Origin: JAVVEZ01 sp032250895
GTDB taxonomy: Bacteria > Pseudomonadota > Gammaproteobacteria > Pseudomonadales > Pseudohongiellaceae
Direction: 5' to 3'
Assembly (NCBI GenBank): GCA_032250895.1
Contig: JAVVEZ010000025.1
Location: 1 to 42,414, forward strand
DNA: 42,414 nucleotides
Shown piece after piece: positions 1 through 8,966 of this stretch (position 1 is its first letter; each line of letters begins with the position of its first letter). A program made the translations under genes and the position numbers. Under the pieces are notes generated by a model. The model did no database searches, was not told the origin of the DNA, and was given only the letters and a program-made list of their open reading frames with translations.

Positions 1-302
1 CTGATCACCAGACAGGCCCCCGGATCCATGGCATCGAACTGCGCTGTGGCAGTGGTGGCCAGACTCGTCTCGGCCTTTGCTGCCGGCTGGGGAGACTGCG
101 CCATCGACATCTGCGGCTTCAGATCGTTTCCAGACGCCACTAAAGACTCACTGGCAGAGCGGATATCGACGCTGGCCGCACTGGCTTCAGCGACAACGGG
201 GGCTGGTCCGGACTGTGCATACAGGCTGAATGAAGTCAGCATCAGCGCCAGCGGGAGTGATAACCTTAGGAATTCTCTCAATACTTCCATTATTTTCAAC
301 AT
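1..302 (-). CDS. Secreted protein, N-terminal part only (runs off window edge)
   Basis: An open frame begins with ATG at 302 and stays open for about 100 codons to the window edge. A good ribosome site (GAGGTGAG on the minus strand) lies 5-6 bases before the ATG. The first 30 residues form a clear signal peptide: a basic start, the hydrophobic run LSLPLALMLTSFSLYA, then a likely cut before Gln30. What follows is a low-complexity stretch rich in Ala, Ser, Pro and Gln, and at residues 88-100 the sequence FDAMDPGACLVI, which looks like entry into a membrane segment. This layout (signal peptide, Ala/Pro-rich linker, then a membrane helix) is seen in some ExbB/TolQ-family proton-channel proteins, but the diagnostic part is outside the window, so the function is a guess. 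It lies downstream of the MFS gene on the same strand, 213 bases away, with its own possible promoter. Confidence 0.7.
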   Translation of the reverse strand, partial: MLKIMEVLREFLRLSLPLALMLTSFSLYAQSGPAPVVAEASAASVDIRSASESLVASGNDLKPQMSMAQSPQPAAKAETSLATTATAQFDAMDPGACLVI

Positions 303-349
303 ATACTCACCTCGTTCTGATTTCGAACTTCTGGCTTTGAACACCGGCT

Positions 350-379
350 ATTCTAGGGGACTGTCAAAGCCCTGTCTAA
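350..379 (-). promoter_or_regulatory. Possible sigma-70 promoter for the secreted protein at 1-302
   Basis: On the minus strand TTAGAC (374-379) and TAGAAT (350-355) are separated by 18 bases, about 48 bases before the start codon. Both boxes are reasonable but not perfect, so this is a by-eye call. Confidence 0.3.
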
Positions 380-515
380 CCTTCTCTGCAAGTCCACACA
401 GTCTTAGACCGGTTCAGCCAGAATTTCTTCAGACGCCCGGCAAATACCTCTCAAGGAGCCTGCCGACCTCAGGATGATTTTCTCCACCCTGAGGCCATCA
501 TCAAAACGGATTGCA

Positions 516-1880
516 TCAGGCCATGGAGGTCTTGAACGAGTCGTCTGGCTGTGCCGCCTGTGCTCCGGCCGACCGGCCGGTACCCAGCTTCAGGAAAATC
601 AACACGATGCCGGCCAGCAACGAGCCCATACCCATGATCAGGCCCACCGTAGGCAGACTGGAACCACCGTCGAGCAGAAAACCTGCCAGAATGGGCGACA
701 ACACCGCTCCACCACGACCAACACCAATGGCAAACCCGGTCCCGGTCGCACGCACATGTGTGGGAAAGGCATTGGCCATGATGGAATACAGCCCCGTGAT
801 GCCCGCATTGCCGAAGAAGCCGGCGAAAGCCGCCAGCATTTTCATGCGATCGAGATCCTCCGGTGTGCGACCAAAGATGGCGACGCCGACAGCGGTAAGC
901 ACCAGAATGGCAATGGTCAGCTTCCGCAACTCGAAACGCGTGGTCAGCAAACCGAAAATGGCCCCCCCCAGCGCACCGCCGACATTGGCCCAAACCAGTA
1001 CGCCTCCGGCCAGGGACGGCAAGAATCCCATATCGGCAACGATTTTTGGCGTCCACTTCAGAATGAAATAGAAGGTGGTGACGTGAAGAAAGTAGGCAGC
1101 CGTTATCATCAGCGTGATGGCGATCAGCCCTGGCTTGAATATCTCTGCCACTGACTTCTTGCGTTCTTCAGAAGAAATGACCGGCAAGGCACTGACTGTC
1201 GAGTGTTTCAGGCGTATGAGAATGCCATTGATCTTTTCCAGGGCGCCTTCAGGTTGCTTGCGCGTCAGCCATTGAATGGATTCAGGTACCAGAAAATAAA
1301 CGACAGGAATAAGAAAGGCGGTCACCGCTGCGCCAAAATAGAAAACCGCACGCCAGTCGTAACTGGCAAGCAGGTTGGACGCAATCATGCCTCCGAAAAC
1401 GCCTCCCAGGGGGTAACCGATTACCATCAGGGAAATGCACAGTGCGCGCCGTCTGGCGTTGGCAAACTCCGCTGTCACGGCATTGGTACAGGCCAGCATG
1501 CCGCCAATGCCCAAGCCGGTGAAGACCCGCCAGATCGAGAGTTCCACCGTGTTGCCGGTACCCGGGACCATCACCATACCGAGGCTCATCACCATCAGGC
1601 AGCCCAGCAGGGTATTGCGGCGGCCGATCTTGTCGGCCACGCCTCCCAGCAACACCGAGCCGATGGCCATGCCGATCAACTCCATGGAAAGCACGATGCC
1701 CAGTCCCGCCTGGGTAGTCCCCCATTCTTCGGCAATACCCGGCGAAGCGAAGCTGATCGAGAGCACATCGAAGCCATCCAGGGCATTGAGAAAAACCGTG
1801 ATGGCAACCACGATGATTTGCAATGTGCTCATCGGGGAGCTGTCCAGCAGTTTGCGCGGATCAATGGCAGTAGATGTCAT
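516..1880 (-). CDS. MFS transporter, aromatic acid:H+ symporter (AAHS) type
   Basis: A 454-residue inner-membrane protein with about twelve hydrophobic segments, the normal size for the family. The first helix carries LDGFD (residues 34-38), typical of the PcaK/BenK branch, where the acidic residues take part in proton-coupled uptake of aromatic acids. The loop between helices 2 and 3 has the MFS signature GGVADKIGRR (79-88), and PES-x-x-W-L follows helix 6 (PESIQWL). The long loop after helix 6 is also usual. The substrate is probably an aromatic or other organic acid, but no catabolic genes sit next to it in this window, so the substrate is open. It stands alone: upstream is a 415-base gap toward a divergent gene, downstream a 213-base gap to the next minus-strand gene. 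Confidence 0.85.
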   Translation of the reverse strand: MTSTAIDPRKLLDSSPMSTLQIIVVAITVFLNALDGFDVLSISFASPGIAEEWGTTQAGLGIVLSMELIGMAIGSVLLGGVADKIGRRNTLLGCLMVMSLGMVMVPGTGNTVELSIWRVFTGLGIGGMLACTNAVTAEFANARRRALCISLMVIGYPLGGVFGGMIASNLLASYDWRAVFYFGAAVTAFLIPVVYFLVPESIQWLTRKQPEGALEKINGILIRLKHSTVSALPVISSEERKKSVAEIFKPGLIAITLMITAAYFLHVTTFYFILKWTPKIVADMGFLPSLAGGVLVWANVGGALGGAIFGLLTTRFELRKLTIAILVLTAVGVAIFGRTPEDLDRMKMLAAFAGFFGNAGITGLYSIMANAFPTHVRATGTGFAIGVGRGGAVLSPILAGFLLDGGSSLPTVGLIMGMGSLLAGIVLIFLKLGTGRSAGAQAAQPDDSFKTSMA

Positions 1881-2295
1881 GGCAGGTAATATCCCCTATC
1901 AATACTTTTATGTGTAATGTGGATTCGTTACTTGTTATCAGGCTTGACGTATTTATAGGTATGGCGGGTGTTCATCAGCCTGTCCCGTTTTCACTGATGC
2001 CGAAGCATAAAGCACCTGTCCTCACATGACAATCCAAATTCATGGCGTCTCAGGGCTCGGTGCCGTCCTTGAGGGCTGTGGCAGTGCTCCCGTTCCGGGC
2101 CAGCCAGACCGCAAGGCTCGTCCGGCCATATCTGCTCTGTAGCCTTTCGTACTACATTACCCAGAGCCTTGCGCTTGATCATAATCAAACCAGGAGTCGG
2201 TCGGACTCAGGGAATGGGTCGGCAGGTAGATTGTTCGCAGCACCTGCACTATAATCGGTCATTGATTCAGCACCCCACCTTGATCCAGGCAACTG
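1881..2295. other. Divergent intergenic region (415 bases)
   Basis: This spacer separates the MFS transporter (minus) from the metallo-beta-lactamase-fold gene (plus), so promoters for both should lie here. It holds one 20-base palindromic repeat at 2192-2211, listed separately. Two small open frames overlap it (1991-2188 minus and 2042-2254 plus), but neither shows a ribosome site, signal peptide or recognisable motif, and I do not call them genes. Confidence 0.5.
2192..2211. repeat. 20-base palindromic repeat, copy 1
   Basis: AGGAGTCGGTCGGACTCAGG contains the inverted repeat GAGTC/GACTC around a 5-base loop. It matches 19 of 20 bases of the sequence at 42363-42382 at the other end of the window. 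Both copies are intergenic, which fits a small dispersed repeat family or the tip of a mobile element. Confidence 0.6.
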
Positions 2296-3270
2296 ATGTC
2301 CACATCCAATATTATTAGTAACTTAATGATTAATAGAAGAAAATTTATTTCCAGCAGTTCCCGCAATGCGGCGGCTCTGGCGCTTTGCATGCCGGCTTTA
2401 TCCTCTCGGGTTTTTGCCCAGGAAAGCCGTAACGGCGCATCAGCGGAGCTGGTCGCACAGCCTTTGGGCAATGACTTGACACTGATCTCGGGCGCCGGCT
2501 GCAATGTACTGGTAAAGAAAGCCGGCAATGGTGACTTGCTGGTCGTGGATGGCGGCCTGCAACACAACGCCGAAAAACTGCTGGCCCTGATCACGGCAGA
2601 GACCTCATCGAGCAGGATCAGCACCCTGGTCAATACCCACTGGCATCGCGAACAAACAGGCCTGAATGAGGCCGTTGGCGCAGCCGGTGGTCGCATTTTT
2701 GGCCATGAAAACACCCGGCTGTGGCTGAGCGTGGAGATTCAGCGTCCCTGGGAAGAGACCCCCTTTGCTCCTCTCCCGGAAATTGCCCGCCCCAACGAGA
2801 CCTTCTATCATTATGGCGACCTGAACCACGGCACGGAAACCCTTCTTTACGGTTACATGCGTCAAGCCCATACCGACGGTGATGCCTATGTCTACTTCCC
2901 CGAGGAAAACGTCATCCACGCCGGCGGCGTCATCTCCAATGAGGGTTGGCCCATCATTGACTGGTGGACAGGCGGCTGGATCGGTGGCCTGGTGGATGGT
3001 CTGGAGATCATTATCAAGGCCAGCAATGAAGCAACCCGGATCATCCCTGCCAATGGTCCGGTCATGAGCTATGCCGAACTGCTGACGATGCGGGATATGT
3101 ATGCCACCATCTTTGAGCGCATTCGCAACCTGTTCATGAAGGCACAGGGGCCGCAGGAAACCCTGGCAGCGAAACCTACTGCCGAGTTTGATGCGCAATG
3201 GGGCAATTCTGACCTGTTTGTGCTGCTGGCCCATCAGAGTGTGCTGGCACATTACGCACCGGATGCCTGA
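2296..3270 (+). CDS. Exported metallo-beta-lactamase-fold protein with incomplete metal site
   Basis: 324 residues. The N-terminus has NRRKFISSSS (residues 13-22), a hydrophobic run and a likely cut at VFA-Q near 41, which looks like a Tat export signal. A start at the ATG at 2326 (MINRRKF) is also possible because neither start has a strong ribosome site. The MBL fold shows in VDGGLQ (85-90), NTHWHREQTG (113-122), HTDGD (192-196) and VIHAGG (206-211). In a classical dizinc enzyme the motif is HxHxDH, followed later by a bridging Asp and by His in GHG. Here the first-site histidines H115, H117 and H192 are kept, but the second-site residues read Glu119 and Gln120 instead of Asp and His, Gly211 instead of Asp, and Asn253 instead of His. 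It is probably periplasmic, with one metal or no hydrolytic activity. A repeat separates it from the operon that follows on the same strand. Confidence 0.8.
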   Translation: MSTSNIISNLMINRRKFISSSSRNAAALALCMPALSSRVFAQESRNGASAELVAQPLGNDLTLISGAGCNVLVKKAGNGDLLVVDGGLQHNAEKLLALITAETSSSRISTLVNTHWHREQTGLNEAVGAAGGRIFGHENTRLWLSVEIQRPWEETPFAPLPEIARPNETFYHYGDLNHGTETLLYGYMRQAHTDGDAYVYFPEENVIHAGGVISNEGWPIIDWWTGGWIGGLVDGLEIIIKASNEATRIIPANGPVMSYAELLTMRDMYATIFERIRNLFMKAQGPQETLAAKPTAEFDAQWGNSDLFVLLAHQSVLAHYAPDA

Positions 3271-3334
3271 GACAGCAGCGCATCGCCCAGTTGAATGTTT
3301 TGTGGCAGAAAAGGTCTAAGATCAGTAGAGTTGG

Positions 3335-3485
3335 CAGGCTGTTGAAAAACAGACTCCTAATCCGGACCATGGATGGCCCGGCCGCAAATCAAGCACGCAA
3401 GTGATTGAATTGTCGTATCCGGTTTGCGGACATGTGCCGCAAACCGGCTTGAAAAAGTTCATGAATGGACTTTTTCAACAAACTG
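3335..3485. repeat. MITE-like 151-base element with inverted ends and internal hairpins
   Basis: The ends read CAGGCTGTTGAAAAA (3335-3349) and the inverted form TTTTTCAACAAACTG (3471-3485), matching at 13 of 15 positions. Inside are two perfect inverted repeats: CCGGTTTGCGG / CCGCAAACCGG (3419-3429 and 3437-3447, 7-base loop) and TTGAAAAAGT / ACTTTTTCAA (3449-3458 and 3469-3478). There is no coding capacity of its own. It lies just before the DUF1592 gene, and a longer in-frame start at 3401 falls inside it, which argues against that start. It may act as a terminator for the upstream gene or as an mRNA structure. Confidence 0.6.
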
Positions 3486-3517
3486 TTAGTGAAATTCTGG
3501 AAATGGTGAATACTGAG

Positions 3518-5980
3518 ATGGTCAAAAAAATTCTTGCAGCAAGTATCTGTTCAATCACGGTCATGGGTCTGGGAATGCACCCCGGCATGGCAGCTGATGA
3601 CAGCCATGACTTTGAAGCTCTGCAGCGGGCAGGACAGGAATGGGGTTTTCTCGATCAGTATTGTTCCGAATGCCACAATTTCGATGACTATTCCGGTGGT
3701 ATCGACTTCACCTCTTTAAACCCTGATGATCTGCCCGAAAACGCCGACATTTTCGAGAAGGCGGTGCGCAAGCTGCGCGGCGGCATGATGCCACCGCCAG
3801 GCCAGGAGAAACCTGCCGAGGAGCGCCGGGACGAGTTTGTCGCATGGCTGGAATCCTACCTCGATGAAGCCGGCAGCGTGACGCTGGAACCGCACCGAAT
3901 AGCCCTGCATCGTCTCAACCGCAAGGAATATGTCAACGCCATCCGTGATCTGGTGGGCCTGGAAATCAACCCTGCCGCCGTCCTGCCCGAAGACAATACC
4001 AGCGAAGGCTTCGATAATGTGGCCGATGCCCTGCAGATATCCCCTTCCTTTATTGATCAGTATGTTTCTGCGGCCAGAACCATCATGGAGCAGGCCGTAG
4101 GAGATCCGGCACCGTCTCTGAGCAGCACTACCTATACACCACGGGAAGCAGGACCGACCCGTGCCGAAGGCGGCAGTTCCCAGCAGTTTCATATAGAGGG
4201 CTTGCCTTTGGGCACCCGCGGCGGCCTCCTGGCAGAGCACTGGTTTCCCGCTGATGGCGAATACTCCATCAGTATTGGTGATCTGGCCCAGGCCCTGTGG
4301 GTCTACAATATGGAATTCAAAAATACCCTGATCGTGACGGTGGATGGCGAGAAAATCTTTCAGGTGAATATCGGCGGTGAACAAGACATGAAGTCCATCG
4401 ATGTGGACCAGGACCCGTCGGTGGACGCCATCAATGCCCGGCTGAAAAACATTCCCTTCACCACCACTGCGGGGCCGCACAAGGTCGGTGTCACCTTTGT
4501 CAGACGGACCTTTGCCGAATCCGATGACCGCTTGCAGCATTTCATTCCCGGCTCCGTGCAGGATCGTATCCTGTCCATCAATTCGTTTGAGATAAGAGGC
4601 CCCTATAATCCGGCAGGATTGCAATCAAGCCCGAGCCGGGACAAAATTTTCAGTTGTTACCCCAAGGCAACAGCAGAAGAAAAAGCCTGTGCCGAGAAAA
4701 TCATCACCGCCTTCGCCAGCAGGGCCTATCGGCGGCCCGTGACTGCCCAGGATACCGACATCCTGCTGGACTTCTATGAAGCCGGGTATGAAACAGGCGG
4801 TTTTGACGAAGGCATCCGACAGTCCCTGACCCGGGTATTGTCCAGTCCGAACTTCCTCTACCGGGCAGAGACCGCGCCCCCGGATATGAAACCGGGAAGC
4901 ATTTATCAATTGGGCGGTGAAGAGATGGCTTCCCGGCTCTCCTTTTTCCTGTGGAGCAGCCTGCCGGACCAGGAGTTGCTCGATCTGGCCGCTGCCGACA
5001 AGCTCAAGGATCCCGAAATACTGGAGGAGCAGGTCCTGCGCATGCTGGCAGATCCGCGCTCGCGTACCCTGGCCTCCAATTTCGCCTATCAATGGCTTGG
5101 TCTGGCCAATCTGGATGATATCAACCCCGACCGCGGCATCTTCCCCTATGCTTCAGGCGCAGGCGATCTGCGTGCTGATTTCAAGAAAGAGGTTGAACTG
5201 TTTGTCGACAGTGTTTTCCGGGAAAATCGCAGTGTCATCGATCTGCTGGATGCCAACTACAGTTACCTCAACGAAAGACTGGCCTTGCACTACGGCATCA
5301 ACACGGTCAAGGGCAACCGTTTCCGAAGGGTTGAACTGGAAGACTCCAGGCGTTGGGGACTGCTGGGCAAGGGCGGCGTGCTGATGGTTTCCTCCTATCC
5401 CAACCGTACCAGTTCGGTACGACGGGGTGCCTGGGTCATGGAAAGGTTGATGGGAACCCCGCCTTCTGCTCCGCCTCCCAATGTGGAAGCGCTGGTGGAA
5501 AACGTGGAAGGCAAGCCTGCCTCGACGGTGCGGGAAAGAATGGAACAACACCGCCAGAACCCAAGCTGCAATGCCTGTCATGCGGTACTTGATCCTCTGG
5601 GTTTCGCCCTCGAGAACTTCGATGCAGTGGGCCGCTGGCGCGAACGGGACCGCTTCACCGGCACCGAAATCGATGCCTCGGGAGAACTGCCCAACGGCGA
5701 TCCCATCAATGGCCCGGCTGATCTGAGAAAGGCCCTGTTGGCCCGCCCCGATATGCTGGCACAGACCCTGACCGAAAAACTGATGATTTATGCATTGGGC
5801 CGCACCATTGAAACCTCGGACATGCCCATCGTCAGAGCCATTGTCAGAGAAGCCGCCAAGGATGACTATCGCTTCTCATCACTGGTCATGAATATTGTGC
5901 GCAGCCGCCCGTTCCAGACACGAGTGGTACCTGAAACAGCTAATGTCAACGGCCAGAATGGCGTAGCCTTGAACGACTAA
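3518..5980 (+). CDS. Exported DUF1587/DUF1592/DUF1588/DUF1585 protein with c-type heme motifs
   Basis: 820 residues from the ATG at 3518. That start gives MVKKILAASICSITVMG and a signal cut near GMA-ADD; the ATG at 3503 would add five residues. The reading frame extends back to 3401, but that stretch is repeat DNA. Near the N-terminus CSECH (residues 49-53) is a heme c attachment motif, and a second CNACH lies at 684-688, followed by LDPLGFALENFDAVGRWR, the hallmark of the DUF1588 region. Between them are DUF1587 (RLNRKEYVNAIRDLVG), a carbohydrate-binding-like beta region, DUF1595/DUF1592 (SFFLWSSLPDQELLDLA) and, at the end, DUF1585 (LTEKLMIYALGR). This architecture is widespread in Planctomycetes and in marine gammaproteobacteria, with no firmly established reaction that I know of. 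A periplasmic redox role is inferred from the heme motifs. It is the first gene of a tight plus-strand run. Confidence 0.85.
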   Translation: MVKKILAASICSITVMGLGMHPGMAADDSHDFEALQRAGQEWGFLDQYCSECHNFDDYSGGIDFTSLNPDDLPENADIFEKAVRKLRGGMMPPPGQEKPAEERRDEFVAWLESYLDEAGSVTLEPHRIALHRLNRKEYVNAIRDLVGLEINPAAVLPEDNTSEGFDNVADALQISPSFIDQYVSAARTIMEQAVGDPAPSLSSTTYTPREAGPTRAEGGSSQQFHIEGLPLGTRGGLLAEHWFPADGEYSISIGDLAQALWVYNMEFKNTLIVTVDGEKIFQVNIGGEQDMKSIDVDQDPSVDAINARLKNIPFTTTAGPHKVGVTFVRRTFAESDDRLQHFIPGSVQDRILSINSFEIRGPYNPAGLQSSPSRDKIFSCYPKATAEEKACAEKIITAFASRAYRRPVTAQDTDILLDFYEAGYETGGFDEGIRQSLTRVLSSPNFLYRAETAPPDMKPGSIYQLGGEEMASRLSFFLWSSLPDQELLDLAAADKLKDPEILEEQVLRMLADPRSRTLASNFAYQWLGLANLDDINPDRGIFPYASGAGDLRADFKKEVELFVDSVFRENRSVIDLLDANYSYLNERLALHYGINTVKGNRFRRVELEDSRRWGLLGKGGVLMVSSYPNRTSSVRRGAWVMERLMGTPPSAPPPNVEALVENVEGKPASTVRERMEQHRQNPSCNACHAVLDPLGFALENFDAVGRWRERDRFTGTEIDASGELPNGDPINGPADLRKALLARPDMLAQTLTEKLMIYALGRTIETSDMPIVRAIVREAAKDDYRFSSLVMNIVRSRPFQTRVVPETANVNGQNGVALND

Positions 5981-5992
5981 ACGGAGATCATT

Positions 5993-7303
5993 ATGTTTAT
6001 CACGAAAAAGCATTTGTCACGCAGAACGGTGTTGCGCGGACTGGGCAGCAGCGTTGCATTGCCCTTGCTCGATGCCATGATCCCTGCCAGCACCGCGTGG
6101 GCGCAGACAGCCGCCAAACCACAAACACGCCTGGGTTTTGTTTTTTTCCCTCACGGTGCTGTCATGGAACGCTGGATGCCCGCCAGTACCGGCACTGACT
6201 TTGAAATGTCGGAAATCCTCGCTCCGATAGCAAAATTCAGAAACAAAATGACCATTGTTTCCGGTCTGCGCAACAAGCCCGCCGAGAGCAATGATCCCCA
6301 CGGCATCATCGCCGGTACCTGGTTGCGCTGTGTTGCCCCGAAGGATGTCAGCGATCCGACCAAGGGCACGACGGCCGATCAGATCGCGGCCAAGTATATG
6401 GGCCAGGGCACGGCCTTTCCTTCACTGGAACTCGCCACCCCCACCGGCGGCCCCTGTGCGGCCGGCTATTCCTGCTCTTTTGGCAGCACCCTGTCATTTC
6501 GCTCGCCGACCCAGGCCTTGCCCATGGAAAACAATCCACGCAAGGTGTTCTTTCAGTTGTTTGGCCAGGGTGACAATGCCCAGGAGCGTGCTGCCATTGT
6601 CGATGAAACCGGCAGCATCCTCGACTCCATCATGGCAGAGACTGCGTCCATGCAGAAAAAACTGGGACCTCAGGACAGGGTCATGGTCGATAACTATCTG
6701 CAATCAGTACGCGAAATAGAACGACGGGTGCAGAAAATAAAAACCCAGGATCTGACCGGAATAGAGATTCCTCCTGCCCCGGTGGGCATCCCGGACAATT
6801 TTGAACAGCATCTGAAAATCATGTATGACCTGATCGCTCTTGCCTACCAGGCCAACCTGACCAATGTGGCCAGTTTCATGATGGAAAAAGAAGTCAGTAT
6901 GCGGACCTATACCAACATCGGCATCTCCGAGGCCTTCCATCCCCTGTCTCATCATGGGGAAGAGCCCGAAAAGAAAGCCAAGCTGGCAAAAGTGCAGACC
7001 TATCATACCCAGGTCTTCAATTATTTCCTGCAAAAGCTTGATGCGATGCCTGAAGGCAATGGATCGGTGCTGGACAACTCCATCATTCTCTATGGCAGCA
7101 ACATGAGCAACAGCAACAAACACAACAACGATCCTCTGCCGAATGCCGTGTTCGGCCTGGGCGGCGGTACCTTGAAGGGCGGCCAGCATTTGCTGTATCC
7201 ACAGGATACCCCGCATGCCAACCTGTTGCTGACAATGCTGAACCGTGCCGGCATCCCGGAAACCTCTTTCGGTGACAGCACCGGTGTTCTTACCGAAGTT
7301 TAA
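5993..7303 (+). CDS. Tat-exported DUF1552 protein
   Basis: 436 residues, 12 bases after the DUF1592 gene, with ribosome site CGGAG before the ATG. The N-terminus reads SRRTVLRGLGSSVALPLLDAM, a twin-arginine export signal, with a likely cut at AWA-Q near residue 37. The body has features of the DUF1552 family: RLGFVFFPHGAVMERWMP near 45-62, the region around SLELATPTGGPCAAGYSC, and near the end ILYGSNMSNSNKHNNDPLPN followed by a Gly-rich GLGGGTLKGG. Those late motifs resemble metal-binding loops of the alkaline-phosphatase/DUF1501 superfamily, but I cannot name a substrate. Tat export suggests the protein folds, perhaps with a cofactor, before crossing the membrane. DUF1552 genes commonly sit beside DUF1592 genes, which supports a shared task in the periplasm. 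Confidence 0.85.
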   Translation: MFITKKHLSRRTVLRGLGSSVALPLLDAMIPASTAWAQTAAKPQTRLGFVFFPHGAVMERWMPASTGTDFEMSEILAPIAKFRNKMTIVSGLRNKPAESNDPHGIIAGTWLRCVAPKDVSDPTKGTTADQIAAKYMGQGTAFPSLELATPTGGPCAAGYSCSFGSTLSFRSPTQALPMENNPRKVFFQLFGQGDNAQERAAIVDETGSILDSIMAETASMQKKLGPQDRVMVDNYLQSVREIERRVQKIKTQDLTGIEIPPAPVGIPDNFEQHLKIMYDLIALAYQANLTNVASFMMEKEVSMRTYTNIGISEAFHPLSHHGEEPEKKAKLAKVQTYHTQVFNYFLQKLDAMPEGNGSVLDNSIILYGSNMSNSNKHNNDPLPNAVFGLGGGTLKGGQHLLYPQDTPHANLLLTMLNRAGIPETSFGDSTGVLTEV

Positions 7304-7312
7304 AGGAGCGGC

Positions 7313-8932
7313 ATGATGAAAATTCGGATTCTTCTGGCATCCCTGCTATTGACGGCAAGCGGGCTGGGTTTTGCCCACGGCAATCTTGCCGATGTCGTCG
7401 CCTCCGGCAGTCGTGCGCATGCCCTGACCATGATCAGCGAGGGCACTGATGTGAATGCCCAACAGGCCGATGGTACGACGGCACTGCTCTACGCCATTCA
7501 CCAGGGTGATGAAGAATTGGTAGCCGCACTCATCGAGGCCGGGGCCGATGTCAACCACAGTAACCTTTATGGTGCCAGTGCGCTTTTCGAAGCAGCGGTA
7601 CTGGGATCAAGCTCCATCATTGAAATGCTGCTCGACAAGGGCGCTGATGCCAACTGGCGCAATCCCGAGGGCGAAACCGCCCTGATGGTGGTCGCACGCT
7701 CAGGCAATATTCCGGCGGCCAAAGTCCTGCTCGCCCATGGTGCCGACATCAACGCCAGGGAACATTGGGGAGCTCAGTCTGCCATTATGTGGGCAGCCGC
7801 ACAGAGCCAGCCGGAAATGCTGAGGTTTCTCATCGATCAGGGTGCCGACATCAACGCCCACGGGCTCGCCCGACTCTGGAACCGGCGCATTACCTCGGAA
7901 CCCCGGCCCAAGGATATGAACAAGGGCGGATTTTCACCCCTGCTTTATGCCGCCCGTCAGGGCTGTACCGAATGCGTAAAAATCCTCGCGGCTGCCGGTG
8001 CCGATCTGAACGCGACAGACCCCGATCGCGTCAGTGCCCTCAACCTGGCCCTGATCAACCTTCATTTCGACACGGCGGCCACCTTGATAGAGGCTGGCGC
8101 AGATGTCAACCAATGGGATTTATTCGGCAGAGCCCCATTGTATAACGCCATCGACCTCCACACTCTGCCCATCGGTGGCCGACCGGATATTCCCTCCGAC
8201 GACGCCCTGACCGGTCTTGATATCGCCAAGATGCTGCTGTTGCATGGTGCGAATCCCAACATGCAGCTGAAGCTGCGTCCGCCCTACCGCAATGCCGTAT
8301 TCGACCGGGGCGCGGACAACATTCTGTCCACCGGCGCCACTCCCTTGATGCGTGCGGCCCGGGCGGCAGATAACGAATCCGTCAAATTGCTGCTTGCCCA
8401 TGGCGCCCTGGTGGACCTGCCCAATGCCCGGGGGCAGACGCCCTTGATGGTTGTGGCCGGCATCGATTATCCCAGCGCCCCCACCCGGGGACGTTACAAA
8501 ACCGAAGAAGACAGCATTGAAACCATTCGCCTGTTATTGGCAGCCGGCGCCAATATCAATGCCCTGACCGGAGATCCCGCCCTGCGCATATTTCCGGACG
8601 CCGCCGCCTCTGATCGTGGTGCCGGCATGCAACCGGCCATCCGGGGTGCGGCCGTTACCGATGGCCAGACCGCCCTGCATGGTGCCGCAAAACAGGGCTG
8701 GACTGACATCGCCAAGTACCTGATCGATCATGGCGCCCGTCAGCAAGTTGTCGATGCCGCTGGCCGAACCCCCTTCGATCTGGCCATGGGACGCTATCCG
8801 CCGGCATTCCTGGAAGCGCCCGCAGAACCCCTGGTTGAAACCGCGATGCTGCTGCAGAACGAATGCCTGAATGACGATAATTGCACGATGTCGGAAACGA
8901 TAGATTTTTCGAATCCCTCCGCCATCAAATAA
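7313..8932 (+). CDS. Secreted ankyrin-repeat protein
   Basis: 539 residues, starting 9 bases after the DUF1552 gene with ribosome site AAAGGAG. The N-terminus MMKIRILLASLLLTASGLGFAHG is a signal peptide, so this is an ankyrin protein of the periplasm or outside, not of the cytoplasm. About ten ankyrin units are visible, in two or three blocks: residues about 25-190 (repeats ending in GADVNxx, GADANWR, GADINAR), about 205-330, and about 340-525, with a longer insertion between blocks (GRPDIPSDDALTGL). Ankyrin repeats bind proteins, so a scaffold for the heme and DUF1552 partners is a reasonable inference. The C-terminal tail has CLNDDNC, a possible disulfide pair. Ankyrin genes are often found with DUF1592/DUF1552 genes in marine bacteria. 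Confidence 0.85.
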   Translation: MMKIRILLASLLLTASGLGFAHGNLADVVASGSRAHALTMISEGTDVNAQQADGTTALLYAIHQGDEELVAALIEAGADVNHSNLYGASALFEAAVLGSSSIIEMLLDKGADANWRNPEGETALMVVARSGNIPAAKVLLAHGADINAREHWGAQSAIMWAAAQSQPEMLRFLIDQGADINAHGLARLWNRRITSEPRPKDMNKGGFSPLLYAARQGCTECVKILAAAGADLNATDPDRVSALNLALINLHFDTAATLIEAGADVNQWDLFGRAPLYNAIDLHTLPIGGRPDIPSDDALTGLDIAKMLLLHGANPNMQLKLRPPYRNAVFDRGADNILSTGATPLMRAARAADNESVKLLLAHGALVDLPNARGQTPLMVVAGIDYPSAPTRGRYKTEEDSIETIRLLLAAGANINALTGDPALRIFPDAAASDRGAGMQPAIRGAAVTDGQTALHGAAKQGWTDIAKYLIDHGARQQVVDAAGRTPFDLAMGRYPPAFLEAPAEPLVETAMLLQNECLNDDNCTMSETIDFSNPSAIK

Positions 8933-8966
8933 ACAGCGAAGGGACAAGGGCGGGCAATATCCCGGC

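Noticed and set aside
28..477. 149-codon plus-strand frame at the window start
   Set aside because: The minus strand has a better gene here, with a ribosome site and signal peptide, running off the edge.
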